Shown: positions 17,221-26,710, numbered from the stretch's first letter. The stretch: DNA of 64,000 bases from Acidobacteriota bacterium (GCA_021818955.1 JAKASR010000014.1:30761-94760); one strand, 5' to 3'. Notes: generated by a model from the letters alone, not told the origin. Translations and numbers: made by a program.

Positions 17221-18423
17221 ATCCGCGGCGATGACCGGGCGGCGCACAATGGTCGCGCCGGACTGGCTAAATGCTTCCATCGAGGTGGAGAGCGCGCTCA
17301 GGCCGGCAAAGGCGAGCACGATAAATTCGGCAATAAAAAAGCGGTCTTGAACCATGGGGTACAGCAGAAAGTGCACCACAATCGAAAGCAGCATGGCTCC
17401 GGCCAGCAGAGGAAGCTTGCGGCCGGGATTGCCGACCTGAGTCCGGCAATTGAAAGCCAGCAGGCCAATCGTCCCCAGCAAGAGAAACTCGCTAATCATG
17501 CTGCTTTCACCCAAGGCGATGACTCCGCGTCCGAAGGCATGCAGGTACATTCTCGCGGTCAGGTTAATCGTTTGGCCGGCGGGAAAGGCCAGGTGAGATA
17601 CAAAGCTGTGATAAAACAACACGGCCCAGGAGTAGCCCGGAGCCGCGAGTTGTAAAAGTTCGTATGCCGCAAGCGCAGACAGCATGCCGCCGAACCACAA
17701 ACGCCAGCGTTTCGGTTGCGCCAACCAGAGCGCGGCGAAACTGAAACCCGCAACGATCAGATTATCGGGGCGTATCCAGATCGATACCACACTCAGAGCG
17801 AAAAACCAGCCATTAGCCTCGCGCGCGAGCAGCAAATATACCGCCAGGACGAGCACGAATGCGGAGAGCGGGTCCGGAGTGGCGATTCGCGGCAACTGCA
17901 ACATGGAAGGACAAATAGACAAACACCACGACATCACCATCGCCGGCCAAGGTTGCATAAAACGGCTGCACCAAGAAAAGATTAAAAAGCATAAGCCCAA
18001 ATAGCTCGCGATGGATACCAGCGAAACCGCGCGCACGATCGAAACCCCGACACGATGAATCGCTTGAAGCAAAGCAATATAGAGCCAGGAGATATTAAAA
18101 AACGGAAGTTGTTGATGAAAACTCTCGCTGCTTTGCATGACAATCCAGGCATAATCGCCATCCGGAGGCGAATGGGCTTCGATCAGGCGCCGATATGATT
18201 GCGCCGGCAATTCCCGGCGCAGCATCTTGTACGTCAAGGCATGCGTCTGGTTTGAGCTATAGCCTTCACGACTTAGAACGCTACCGATGTAGGGGACTAG
18301 ATCCCAGTTGTACAGAGGCTTTTGCCAGGCGAAGACTGCTACCACCAATGGAACCATTAGAAAGATGAGCCCATGCAGAGCCTTTGGACGGAATGAGACG
18401 ACAACCTGCACCTCGCGTCGCAT
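17218..18423 (-). CDS. Polytopic membrane protein, possible GT-C-type glycosyltransferase
   Basis: 401 residues with about nine hydrophobic helices spread over the whole length. After the first helix there is a YNWDLVPYIG segment, an acidic Asp in the first extracytoplasmic loop that recalls the loop-1 Asp of GT-C glycosyltransferases. RPDNLIVAGF and RIATPDPL appear in later loops. I recognise no specific family. The likeliest role is transfer of a sugar from a polyprenyl-phosphate donor outside the membrane, but this is inference. It lies 130 bases downstream of the lepB-asmA-orphan group on the same strand. Confidence 0.7.
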   Translation of the reverse strand: MRREVQVVVSFRPKALHGLIFLMVPLVVAVFAWQKPLYNWDLVPYIGSVLSREGYSSNQTHALTYKMLRRELPAQSYRRLIEAHSPPDGDYAWIVMQSSESFHQQLPFFNISWLYIALLQAIHRVGVSIVRAVSLVSIASYLGLCFLIFSWCSRFMQPWPAMVMSWCLSICPSMLQLPRIATPDPLSAFVLVLAVYLLLAREANGWFFALSVVSIWIRPDNLIVAGFSFAALWLAQPKRWRLWFGGMLSALAAYELLQLAAPGYSWAVLFYHSFVSHLAFPAGQTINLTARMYLHAFGRGVIALGESSMISEFLLLGTIGLLAFNCRTQVGNPGRKLPLLAGAMLLSIVVHFLLYPMVQDRFFIAEFIVLAFAGLSALSTSMEAFSQSGATIVRRPVIAAD

Positions 18424-18552
18424 ATTGCCTGTTATAGATGCAACCTGAATATATAAAATCGTGAATTAACCAGCATTATGGGCTTCAAAGCTACGGCCGA
18501 AAGAGGATAGGCGGCTCTCTTGAAATATAATTCAATGGAGGTCAGCCAAAGC

Positions 18553-19170
18553 TTAATAATACAGGGTTGCCCGATTGGACCCCACCAGAACCCGGCGTAC
18601 ACCCTGGGGAAGTTTGACTTGAAATTGGCGGCTAATTTGCGGATTACGCGGCTGCACGAATTCCACTATGGCCCAATCGAGCAGCGCATTGGGGATTTGC
18701 CTTCCATCCAGGCTGAACGATTCCAGGCGAAGCGTAGCCGCGGGAGCAGATGCGTTCAGGACGCGGGCGCGGACAAAAATCTGGTGCGTTCCGTTAAATA
18801 ACAACTCCGCAATCGGGTTGCCAGCCGCATGGGCGCGGCGCAGGCGATTAAAATCAACTTGGGCGCTCCCCAAGACCCAGCCCGGCTGTGAGCTTAAAAG
18901 CAGATGGCTGACGCCTGCCGGCAGCTTCCCGGCGCCTGGCCCGGCAAACCAGGAATTCACTCCCAGCGCAGTCAAAGTAACCGGCGCATGCCGCCCATGT
19001 GCACGCGCATTCGCTGCAATGAGGTTGAGTTTTTCTTGAAAGCGCCGGGCAGCGGCCATGGTGGACGAGGCCGGATTGCGGAATGCCAAGGCGAGCAATC
19101 CCGTTCCGCACAACATGATGACTGTGCAGCGAAAGCAATCTTGCCTGGCAGCATTGGGTTTAGCGAACAT
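18553..19170 (-). CDS. Conserved hypothetical exported or membrane-anchored protein
   Basis: 205 residues; no family recognised. One hydrophobic segment at residues about 16-32 could be a signal anchor. The rest looks beta-rich and extracytoplasmic, with VSHLLLSSQPGWVLGSAQVDFNRLR near the middle and a hydrophilic C-terminal half. Its start overlaps the asmA stop by 11 bases, so it is translationally coupled to asmA. That suggests a role in envelope lipid handling or outer-membrane maintenance. The C-terminus ends in LYY. Confidence 0.7.
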   Translation of the reverse strand: MFAKPNAARQDCFRCTVIMLCGTGLLALAFRNPASSTMAAARRFQEKLNLIAANARAHGRHAPVTLTALGVNSWFAGPGAGKLPAGVSHLLLSSQPGWVLGSAQVDFNRLRRAHAAGNPIAELLFNGTHQIFVRARVLNASAPAATLRLESFSLDGRQIPNALLDWAIVEFVQPRNPQISRQFQVKLPQGVRRVLVGSNRATLYY

Positions 19171-21649
19171 GGTGCTTGCCCGCCAAAGAGGGCTTTGGCT
19201 TGACTGCTGGCACCGGCGGGAGGACCGGTAAAACTTTCTTCGCCAACGCCTCTTTTCCTGTAGTTACTTTGGCAGGCGACAGCACAAGCCGCAGCCGGCG
19301 AGTGCCGGATTTCAATTCGACGCGCCAACCTTTGCCATTGAGCCATTCCCCCGTACCGCTAAAATTGCCGGCAGACGAGAGCCAAAGTACGTGCGAAAGC
19401 CGGATGCTATTGGGAGAAGCCCGATAGGAAGCACTCACCAGCCGCGCTTTGGCATAAGCGGCATGAGCGTTTCCAGGGAAAATGGCCAGGCTGGTTTCCG
19501 GCAACCGAATCTGACGGACCAAAGCCATGCCTTGGGCCATCCAATCGGAAAACAGACGGCAGTTAGGCCATCCCAGCCGTAGCCGGCCTGAAAGGTTACC
19601 CCGTAGCGGCAAGCCCGGCCATATCCGGCCTAATTGCAGCCCGATCATGCGTCCCGAGAATGAACATGAGCCTGAGCCCCAATCGCCTACGCCCGCAATC
19701 TCGCCACCGGCGAAATGAAGCTTTAAATTGCGCAAATTCCATCCCTTGGCGGAGATGGCGAGATGGCTCCGCAGGCTAAGGCGATGCCGTCCCCAATGCA
19801 TTCGGGAGATGGACACACTGCCAGCGGCATTAATATCGGGCAAAAGAAAGCGAGGACGCAGGCGCAGCCAGTTGCGCAGCCAACCGGAGCGGGGAAAGGT
19901 GAAGTAATGAATGAAGTCAGTTCGTCTACCTCCCCGCATTGCAAGCACAAAGCTCACTGGGCCAGGAAGATGCCGCGGGCGAGACCAAAGCAAGCGCACG
20001 TGAATGCCCGAGGTTACGCCAGCAAGAGTAAAGCGCAATTTAGCGGGCTGATAGAGCAGTCGGGCGGAAGTCAATCGCACCGCGGCACGGGCATAAGGCA
20101 AACGAAATTGGCCTTGGTGAAGAAGGATCCGTCCCAACCAAACGGGATGGCGATAATGCGTCCAATCGGATTGCAAGTTTAGCTGGGCACTGCCTTCGCC
20201 GTGCAGCCAGCCAAGGTAGGGGGGGACCAGACCCGAGATTCTGGCCACGGCTTCCATATCAGAACGGCGCCAATGCGGCGACAGCAGTCGCAATCGATAA
20301 CCACGGCTATCCAGGCTGGCGTGAATCCGCAGGGGCATCGCTGCAGCGCCGGCATGCAGCCATGCCGAGGCCGGCGCGAGCGTGAGGGCATGAGAGCGCC
20401 AATGCCAGATGGCCAACGGTAAATCCAGCGATGCGCCGCGGGACGCCAGACGAAAGTTCCGTAGCCGCACGAAACCTTGTCCGTGCCAGCGTTGCAGGCT
20501 TTTCTCGAGCGAAAGTTTTCCTGAAATCAGGCCGGAGCCTTGCAGATCGGAGGGCAAGCCGGCTTTAAAAGCCGGCGCCCAGCGCACGAGCGGCGACAGG
20601 GGTACATCGGTTAAGGTGCAATGCAGGATGGGGGCAGGGTGAGTGAATAAGTTTTGAATGACGCCTGCGAGAGCGAAACCTTTGCTATGGAGCGGGGCGA
20701 AGCTGCGGATGAACAATTGATCGTGACGGGGATCGTAGTTTGCCTGAAATTGCAAGCGCAGCGGAGCAGGAAAATTAGCAGGCAGCAGATCGTGCCGGCG
20801 TAAGGAACGAATAGCGGTCGCGCCCTGAATCTCAAATCCCCGTCCATTGCCGCTCAAGTCAACCCTGGCGCTGGCAATGCCATCCAATGGACCTTCCCTG
20901 CCCAACAGCAAAGCCGAGGCGGCGGGAAGATAGGCATGATCGAGGTTGAGGCGAAGCTGAAAAGGCAAGTTTTGGAAGCGAGCCGCACCGGATTGCCACC
21001 ACCCTTTGATCCGTATTTGTCCGGCATCGGCGAGGTTGAGGTCACTCCGCATGGGAGCAAAGCTGGCCTGCAAGTTCCAACGCCCGTTGACGAGCGATAA
21101 ATCGGCTTGTACGTTGCTGAGATAAAAGCGGGTTTTAGCCGAGTTCAATTTAAAATTGATGCGTCCATCCCGAATTTTCAAATAAGGAAACGGAGCGGGC
21201 TGAAACAGCGAAGCGGGAGCGCCGCTCGGCTCCAGTCTCGGCATGCCGCGTTGCGCCCGGTCAAGCAGCCGGGAAAAATTCCAATATCCCGCGGCATTTC
21301 GGGTCAGGTTCAGATCGGGAGAATCTAATTCGACGCTAGAAAACTCATACCGTCCGCTCCAGAGCGAGGCCAGCCTCAGGGTGGCAATGACCTCGTCAGC
21401 GCTGGCCATGGGTTCGAGGCCGAAGGCGGGTTGGTCGCCAAGTTGAACGTTATCCAGTTCAAAACCCGGCCAAGGCAGCAGCCGAAGATGGACAGACGAA
21501 GCGCTGACCGGACGCCCCAGTTCACTTTGCAGAGCGGACAAAATGCGTTGCTTGCCCCGCTGCCAGGTAAACATCGGCACCAGCAGCGGAATCACCACTA
21601 ACACCGCGATGACGGCGATCCATCTGCGAGATATTCGAGCGACGGCCAT
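19160..21649 (-). CDS. AsmA family protein
   Basis: 829 residues. An N-terminal membrane helix (about 10-26) is followed by the AsmA start signature: SALQSELGRPVSASSVHLRL and PGFELDNVQLGDQPAF. The long beta-rich remainder is predicted to form the extended groove of AsmA/TamB-like bridge proteins, which span the periplasm and are thought to carry phospholipids toward the outer membrane. The C-terminus is Lys/Pro-rich. The ATG is preceded by GAGG and lies 8 bases after the lepB stop; the downstream orphan overlaps its end. It is consistent with a diderm envelope. Confidence 0.85.
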   Translation of the reverse strand: MAVARISRRWIAVIAVLVVIPLLVPMFTWQRGKQRILSALQSELGRPVSASSVHLRLLPWPGFELDNVQLGDQPAFGLEPMASADEVIATLRLASLWSGRYEFSSVELDSPDLNLTRNAAGYWNFSRLLDRAQRGMPRLEPSGAPASLFQPAPFPYLKIRDGRINFKLNSAKTRFYLSNVQADLSLVNGRWNLQASFAPMRSDLNLADAGQIRIKGWWQSGAARFQNLPFQLRLNLDHAYLPAASALLLGREGPLDGIASARVDLSGNGRGFEIQGATAIRSLRRHDLLPANFPAPLRLQFQANYDPRHDQLFIRSFAPLHSKGFALAGVIQNLFTHPAPILHCTLTDVPLSPLVRWAPAFKAGLPSDLQGSGLISGKLSLEKSLQRWHGQGFVRLRNFRLASRGASLDLPLAIWHWRSHALTLAPASAWLHAGAAAMPLRIHASLDSRGYRLRLLSPHWRRSDMEAVARISGLVPPYLGWLHGEGSAQLNLQSDWTHYRHPVWLGRILLHQGQFRLPYARAAVRLTSARLLYQPAKLRFTLAGVTSGIHVRLLWSRPRHLPGPVSFVLAMRGGRRTDFIHYFTFPRSGWLRNWLRLRPRFLLPDINAAGSVSISRMHWGRHRLSLRSHLAISAKGWNLRNLKLHFAGGEIAGVGDWGSGSCSFSGRMIGLQLGRIWPGLPLRGNLSGRLRLGWPNCRLFSDWMAQGMALVRQIRLPETSLAIFPGNAHAAYAKARLVSASYRASPNSIRLSHVLWLSSAGNFSGTGEWLNGKGWRVELKSGTRRLRLVLSPAKVTTGKEALAKKVLPVLPPVPAVKPKPSLAGKHHVR

Positions 21650-21657
21650 ACTTGGCC

Positions 21658-22491
21658 TCAGCGCACCAGATGCAGCGTGCGTCCCCAGCGCGATCGGAAG
21701 GGGAAATGGATCAGCGTCGAAAAAAACGATTGCATTCGCTGTCCCATATTGGCATAGCCCTCATCGCGCTCCTTGGCACGATAGGACCAATAGACCAGCA
21801 GCGGCCGGCCAATCAGGTTGCGCGCAGGGACAAACCCCCAATAGCGGGAATCGTAAGAATTTTCCCGGTTATCACCCATAACAAAATAATGCCTTGGCGG
21901 CACCACCAACTGCCCATTGTGAACGTATTGTTTATACGAGGCGGCCCATTGCGGGGTGGCGCCACAGGTATTGCCGCACGGAGGCGGAACACCCAACGTG
22001 GGAAAATTATCAACCACCGGCACTTGATCATCGGGGTTATGGGTGATATAGGGTTCGTTTACCCGCACTCCATTTCGATAAACCACCTGATTCACGAGCT
22101 TGATATGGTCGCCGGGAACGCCGATGACGCGTTTCACCAGATGCAGGTCGGGGGTAATGACCGACATAAAGACCACCACGTCGCCATCGCGCGGGTGCCG
22201 ATAGGGCATCATTCCATCGACCCAGGAAGTTTTCGGCGAGAAGCGTACCCGATCGACCAGCACATGATCGCCTACCAGCAGGGTCTTTTCCATCGAGCCG
22301 GAGGGAATCTCAAAAGCCTGGACATTAAAAGTAATGATGAACAGGGCGGTAATAAGGGTCGGAGCCCAAACGCGTATGAAATTTTCCGCCAACGGTTTAG
22401 CGGGTTTTTCAGAAGACGCGGGCCGGCTGGTGCCAGAGGTTTTCGACCCGGCACTTGAGGATTTCGGCCTGGAATTAGAGGCTTTGGGCAA
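21658..22491 (-). CDS. lepB: Signal peptidase I
   Basis: 277 residues starting at a TTG (22489-22491) with a strong GAGGAGC ribosome site. A Ser/Pro/Lys-rich cytoplasmic tail precedes a single membrane helix (about 42-60). Catalytic motifs are EIPSGSMEKTL (Ser66) and LHLVKRVIGVPGD (Lys120), followed by MGDNRENSYDSRYWG. The enzyme cleaves signal peptides of exported proteins at the outer face of the inner membrane. It is the first gene of a group with asmA and an orphan. A second, shorter paralog lies at 40085-40603. Confidence 0.95.
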   Translation of the reverse strand: MPKASNSRPKSSSAGSKTSGTSRPASSEKPAKPLAENFIRVWAPTLITALFIITFNVQAFEIPSGSMEKTLLVGDHVLVDRVRFSPKTSWVDGMMPYRHPRDGDVVVFMSVITPDLHLVKRVIGVPGDHIKLVNQVVYRNGVRVNEPYITHNPDDQVPVVDNFPTLGVPPPCGNTCGATPQWAASYKQYVHNGQLVVPPRHYFVMGDNRENSYDSRYWGFVPARNLIGRPLLVYWSYRAKERDEGYANMGQRMQSFFSTLIHFPFRSRWGRTLHLVR

Positions 22492-22627
22492 AATAGCTCC
22501 TCGAACTTTTCCGATGCGGATCGAGTTCTTTAATTACGGCACCACATCCATCCAATAAGAATAATTATAAACGTACCGGATTGGAATGGGTTAAGACCTA
22601 TCTAGACAAATTCAAACTGCACAAATT

Positions 22628-22852
22628 TCAAGCGGCAGAACGTTTGGCGCGAGTCTCCATAGTAGGCAAGAGGGGGAGGCGATCGCGACTGCGCTGCATT
22701 CGTTCCCAATCGTAGTGAAATTCACAGCCGCAATTCAGGCAGGTCACATGCGGCATCACGGCCTCACCGCGGAAACGGTCCTGGGAAGTCAGGATCGGGA
22801 AGCTTAAGCGCTCATGCCGGCAGCCTAAGATTCGGCTCCAAAATGAAGGCAT
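22628..22852 (-). CDS. Small zinc-ribbon-like hypothetical protein
   Basis: 74 residues with a perfect AGGAGG ribosome site just before the ATG. The protein pairs a GCRHERLSFP segment with a later CLNCGCEFHYDWERM, giving a Cys/His set suited to one zinc ion. I recall similar short proteins in other Acidobacteria, without known function. The tail after residue 55 looks unconserved. No partner gene is apparent; it stands alone between lepB and the anti-sigma gene. Confidence 0.7.
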   Translation of the reverse strand: MPSFWSRILGCRHERLSFPILTSQDRFRGEAVMPHVTCLNCGCEFHYDWERMQRSRDRLPLLPTMETRAKRSAA

Positions 22853-22939
22853 AGTTGCCTCCTGGATTCATGGATGAGGAGGTGAAGCCTTTCGTTGCGC
22901 ATTTTTATAAAATCAACTTTAAATACCTGTCCAATCGCT

Positions 22940-23176
22940 TCAGCGCACCAGAGGGCGAGTGCGCCGGTTGACATTATCCATAACTTTGCGGTGTAGAAAC
23001 GCCGGAAGCTGATGATATTGATGGCGATAGACCTGAATCGTGCTGTGACAGGTATTGACCACTACGCTACAGGAACGACAGGCGCTCAGGTGCGTCTGGG
23101 CCGCCCCTTTCAGCGATGGCGAAAGCTCGTCATCCAGGTAAGCGTTTAAATTTTGAAGCAATTCACTGCAATTCAT
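22940..23176 (-). CDS. Short zinc-binding anti-sigma factor (zf-HC2 type)
   Basis: 78 residues. A Cys at position 3 and the HLSACRSC motif (about 29-36) form the zinc site of the ZAS anti-sigma fold. There is no membrane helix and no sensor domain, so this is a minimal soluble anti-sigma factor. Its start overlaps the stop of the ECF sigma gene by 4 bases, the usual arrangement for a cognate pair. It probably releases the sigma factor on a cytoplasmic signal such as thiol oxidation, although only the zinc motif supports this. Confidence 0.82.
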   Translation of the reverse strand: MNCSELLQNLNAYLDDELSPSLKGAAQTHLSACRSCSVVVNTCHSTIQVYRHQYHQLPAFLHRKVMDNVNRRTRPLVR

Positions 23177-23823
23177 GGCTTAACCATTCTCCGGGAGGCA
23201 AAATAACGGGCCAGCTTATTGCGGAGCTGCAGGCGGGCGCGCAGCAGGCGTGATTTTACCGCAGGCATCGAAATGCCCATCAGTTCGGCGGTTTCTTCGG
23301 TTGAGAGCTCGTCAATATCGCGCAATTGAAATACGGTACGGTAATGTAGCGGCAAGCTGGCGATGCTGCCGCGCAGGATGCGATTGAGCTCGGATTCGGC
23401 ATAAAGCTGCTCGGGGTTGGGGCGCCAATCCTGCACATGGCGCGGCAAGGTGGCTTCTCCCGCCTCGATCTCCTCATCCAGCGAAACTTCCGGCTGTCCC
23501 CGGCGCTTGCGCAGGCGCATTAGCGCTTCATTTATGGCAATCCGCGCCAGCCAGGTATAAAAACGTGATTGCCCTTGAAACTGATCGAGATGGGTATAGG
23601 CCTTGAGAAAGGTTTCCTGTAAAACGTCTTCCGCATCGGGTTCGTTGCCGGTAATGTGTACAGCGAGCCGGTAAACCCGCGCTTCATAGCGCCGCACCAG
23701 CCGCTCGAAAGCGGCCATATCGTGGCCGCGGGCGGCCTGCACCAGGTCTTGTTCCTGATCGGAGATTGGCAGCGGCGGGGAGGCGGACATTCGACACCGT
23801 TCCCGACGAATTTCAACACTCAT
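23173..23823 (-). CDS. ECF-type RNA polymerase sigma factor (RpoE-like)
   Basis: 216 residues. Region 2 is clear: AFERLVRRYEARVYRLAVHI, DAEDVLQETFLKAY and FYTWLARIAINEALMRLRK. Region 4 follows with LPLHYRTVFQLRDI, STEETAELMGISMPAVKSRLLRAR. An acidic linker (EEIEAGEA) joins them. An ATG 11 codons downstream is an alternative start. The 4-base overlap with the anti-sigma gene marks them as a regulatory pair. The regulon cannot be read from the window. Confidence 0.93.
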   Translation of the reverse strand: MSVEIRRERCRMSASPPLPISDQEQDLVQAARGHDMAAFERLVRRYEARVYRLAVHITGNEPDAEDVLQETFLKAYTHLDQFQGQSRFYTWLARIAINEALMRLRKRRGQPEVSLDEEIEAGEATLPRHVQDWRPNPEQLYAESELNRILRGSIASLPLHYRTVFQLRDIDELSTEETAELMGISMPAVKSRLLRARLQLRNKLARYFASRRMVKP

Positions 23824-23946
23824 CTCATCATCTCGCAGGGTGCAGGCGCGATCAAGTATTCTTTCCCAATTGGATGATCGGCCGCAAAAGACGAAAACTA
23901 CAGCGGCGACCCGCTCTCGGCTCTACAATCGTGGGCGGAGCCGGAT

Positions 23947-25491
23947 ATGAGTTTCGACCCCGATACTGCCGCCTCACAGTTGCGCGATTTCCTCAGCACG
24001 CAGGTAAGCGTGCTGGTCATGGAACATGACGAGGTGTTGCTGCGGCTGGAACCGGGCGACGCCTGCGGTTACTCGATCCAGGCCGAGCCGAGGCGGCTGA
24101 TCGTTCATTGGTGGTCGCCAGAACGCAATTTAGTGCGCCGAGTCGAATCAATTGAAGCGCGCCCGCCGAGACTGCGGCTAATGGCGCGCCGTCTCGGTCA
24201 AACGCAACTCACGCCGCTCTGGTTAGCGCCGGGAAGCCAACTGGCTCCGCGCACGCGCGAGCGGCAAGAGTTCCGGCGGAGACTGCTGGGAAAGCTGCGG
24301 CAATGCTGGCCGGAATGGGAGCCGATAACCGGCGATTCGCCGGTGCATGGCGCGCCCTGGCAACATCTCGCGCTGCGCCGCGGCCAACAGCATCTGTTAT
24401 GCCTGGCGTTGTCGCCGGATGAACCCTCGACTCTATGCGAACAGGCGCTGACGCATTTGCTGCTGTGGCAAGACGAATGGCGCCGTCGCCATCCGCGCGC
24501 ATTACCGCCGAAGACCCGGCTGTTGCTACCTGCCGGGGGGGCGCGCGCGGCGGCGCTGCGGCGGGAAGGGTTGCGGGCGGAGCGCAGACCGGAAATTTAT
24601 TGGCTGGATGACGCCTGCTCACCCCAAATTGCCGAACCCCTGCCGCTAAGCGCGCTTGCAAGCGGCATTGCGCGCGCCCCGGCCCCAGCCTGGGAGCCGC
24701 CGGCGGAGGCGCTGCAACTGTTTTCACGCTTGCGCGCCCTTTGCCCGGCCGCGCAGCTTACGCGTGGCGCCTTTGGCGGGGCTTCCTTTCGCTTGCATGG
24801 ACTGGAGTTTTTGCGTCCGGCGCGCGCGGAAGAACGCGCTCACGCCGCTTTCGTTTTCGGCTATGGACGCGAATTCTCGCCCTTAAATGAAACCAACTGG
24901 CCGCTGTTTGAAGCCTGGTTGCGCGAGTTGGCGAGCCTTCGCCGGCCGGGCGGTTCCGCATCTTCGATCTGGTACGCGGCGCAGCCGGAAGCCTGGCTGG
25001 AGGAGTCCTTGCGCGGGCAATTACCAGCGCTGGCGCCGGATTGGGATACGCAACGGCTTTACTCGCAGGTTAGCTTGAACGCGGCGGAAGACGCCATGCG
25101 ACTCGATCTGCTTTTTTGCCATCGCGACGGACGCCTGGGCATTGCCGAATTCAAAACCGGCGAAGATTTACACTTCGCGCTACAGGCGTTGGATTATTGG
25201 TTGCGCGTCCGGCAACAGCAACTCGGCGGCGAATTATTCCGGCAGGGCTACTTTGCCGATCGGGAAATTTCCAACCTGCCGCCCCGCCTCTACCTGATTG
25301 CCCCGGCGCTTTACCGCCATCCCAAATTGGAAGCATTGCTGGCCGCCTTCGCTCCGGAGATTCCCGTCGAACAATGGCTGCTCAATGCGGATTGGCGCGA
25401 GCGGGCGCAGGTGTTGGAGCGCCGTAAGGACGACGCCATTTCGGACGAAATCGGAAGTGCGCCACTGTCCCTGGAGTCATCGCGCCCTTAG
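23947..25491 (+). CDS. Orphan protein with a C-terminal PD-(D/E)XK-like motif
   Basis: 514 residues; no named family recognised. The ribosome site GGAG precedes the ATG. Residues about 1-100 look like a small beta domain; 100-290 are Arg/Leu/Trp-rich. Residues about 380-420 read RLDLLF, then [19 protein letters not shown]: Asp387, Glu401 and Lys403. This D-x(13)-E-x-K spacing on two adjacent strands is the pattern of PD-(D/E)XK nuclease folds. The following QALDYWLRV matches the helix that often carries a conserved Gln there. It has no secretion signal. It sits alone between the divergent ECF sigma gene and the DPSL gene. DNA repair or a nuclease-like role is an inference. Confidence 0.75.
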   Translation: MSFDPDTAASQLRDFLSTQVSVLVMEHDEVLLRLEPGDACGYSIQAEPRRLIVHWWSPERNLVRRVESIEARPPRLRLMARRLGQTQLTPLWLAPGSQLAPRTRERQEFRRRLLGKLRQCWPEWEPITGDSPVHGAPWQHLALRRGQQHLLCLALSPDEPSTLCEQALTHLLLWQDEWRRRHPRALPPKTRLLLPAGGARAAALRREGLRAERRPEIYWLDDACSPQIAEPLPLSALASGIARAPAPAWEPPAEALQLFSRLRALCPAAQLTRGAFGGASFRLHGLEFLRPARAEERAHAAFVFGYGREFSPLNETNWPLFEAWLRELASLRRPGGSASSIWYAAQPEAWLEESLRGQLPALAPDWDTQRLYSQVSLNAAEDAMRLDLLFCHRDGRLGIAEFKTGEDLHFALQALDYWLRVRQQQLGGELFRQGYFADREISNLPPRLYLIAPALYRHPKLEALLAAFAPEIPVEQWLLNADWRERAQVLERRKDDAISDEIGSAPLSLESSRP

Positions 25492-25654
25492 TTTTCGCGC
25501 CAGCGCTCCAAATTACGCCTGGTTATTTGGCTTGCAGGTTGCCCGGCAAAAACGATTTTTCAGCATCGTCAAATATTTCTTTTTCAGCCCGAGTCGATGG
25601 CGGGAAACTGAGGGCAGAGGCGGTGTAACCACCGCGGATTTTTCTGGAGGCAAT

Positions 25655-26266
25655 ATGGCCCAACATAAGCCAATCGGTCACGGCGATCTAACGGGACGTG
25701 TCGGAGTGGAAGTCATTCGCGCGCGCGGCGTGGATGTGGATCTGCTGATTAAAAAGCTGATCGCGAACGCGGCGGCGGAATTTTCCAGCACCTATTACTA
25801 CTACACGATCTTGCGCATGCATCTGGCCGGGCATGAGGATTACAAGGAAATCTGTGAAGACGCCCGGCTGGAAGACCGCGCGCATTGGGAACTGATCGTG
25901 CCGAGGATTTACGAACTGGGCGGCGAGTTGCCCAACGACCTGCCCACGTTTCACAACCAGGCCGGATGCGCGCCGGCCAAGCTGCCGGATCCGCCGACGG
26001 CAGTGAATATTCTGACCCTGCTGCTGGAATCGGAGCGCTGCGCGATCCGTAGCTGGATTGAGATCTGCGATATGACCTTCGGCAAAGACCCGCGCACCTA
26101 CGACATGGCCTCGCGCATCCTCAATGAAGAAATCGAGCACGAGGCTTGGTTCATCGAATTGCTGGCAAAAGAGCGGGATGGCAAAAGCATTCCTTCCGGC
26201 CATTTCCGGCGTGGTGAACCAGGCGAGGCGCCTTACAGCAAAAATCGCCAGTTCTATAACCCGTAG
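25655..26266 (+). CDS. DPS-like ferritin (DPSL / thioferritin type)
   Basis: 203 residues from the ATG at 25655, chosen because TCTGGAGG lies 5 bases upstream; the frame is open further back but without a start signal. It has four ferritin-type helices with candidate metal ligands Glu42, Glu73/His77 (ExxxH), Glu127 and Glu159/His162 (ExxH). This is a bacterioferritin-like di-metal site in a Dps-sized protein. Cys105 and Cys129 are 24 residues apart, close to the spacing of the cysteine pair in archaeal DPSL proteins. The family stores iron and detoxifies peroxide in 12-subunit cages. The 2Fe-2S ferredoxin 111 bases downstream could supply or take electrons. Confidence 0.82.
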   Translation: MAQHKPIGHGDLTGRVGVEVIRARGVDVDLLIKKLIANAAAEFSSTYYYYTILRMHLAGHEDYKEICEDARLEDRAHWELIVPRIYELGGELPNDLPTFHNQAGCAPAKLPDPPTAVNILTLLLESERCAIRSWIEICDMTFGKDPRTYDMASRILNEEIEHEAWFIELLAKERDGKSIPSGHFRRGEPGEAPYSKNRQFYNP

Positions 26267-26296
26267 TGCTGGTTTAGCCAAGATTTCGAATGCGCT

Positions 26297-26340
26297 TTCC
26301 CGGCCGGTTCAGCGCCAAGAGGCGCCTGGCCGGCCGGGAA
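26297..26340 (+). terminator. Long hairpin between the DPSL and ferredoxin genes
   Basis: Outer arms TTCCCGGCCGG (26297-26307) and CCGGCCGGGAA (26330-26340) pair over 11 bp. Inside, GCGCC and GGCGC pair around an AAGA loop. No T-run follows on either strand, so it may be an attenuator or mRNA-stability hairpin rather than a simple terminator. Confidence 0.5.
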
Positions 26341-26377
26341 GGGCCCGCGCGACTCGTTCCTTTCAGCGCTTCGCATC

Positions 26378-26710
26378 ATGCCAGGCTACCCGGTTACTTT
26401 TTTATTGCCGGACGAAACACGGACGCTGGAAATCGGCGCCGACCAATACATTTGGCATGCGGCCGAACAGGCTGGACTTCGGCTGCCATCGCGTTGCCGT
26501 GTCGGCTGGTGTTTGACCTGCGCCGCCCGCCTGGAAGCGGGCGAGGTTGATCAGTCTTCCGCGCGGCGTTATTTCGAAGCCGATCGCAGGGCGGGTTTCA
26601 TACTTCCCTGCACCGCCCGCCCGCGCTCGCGGTTGCGCTTGCGCACGCATCAGGAAGAAGCCATGCGGCAATTCCGGCAATCACTTGGGCTGGCGGCCTC
26701 CATCGGCTGA
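26378..26710 (+). CDS. 2Fe-2S ferredoxin (plant/cyanobacterial fold)
   Basis: 110 residues, full length for the family. The cluster ligands are C-x4-C-x2-C at Cys40, Cys45 and Cys48 in PSRCRVGWCLTC, and the fourth at Cys78 in ILPCTARP. It starts with a typical beta-grasp strand (YPVTFLLPDETRTLEIG). It is a one-electron carrier. The gene follows the DPSL ferritin-like gene on the same strand with a strong hairpin between them, so iron-store reduction is a plausible but unproved role. No good ribosome site is visible. Confidence 0.88.
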   Translation: MPGYPVTFLLPDETRTLEIGADQYIWHAAEQAGLRLPSRCRVGWCLTCAARLEAGEVDQSSARRYFEADRRAGFILPCTARPRSRLRLRTHQEEAMRQFRQSLGLAASIG

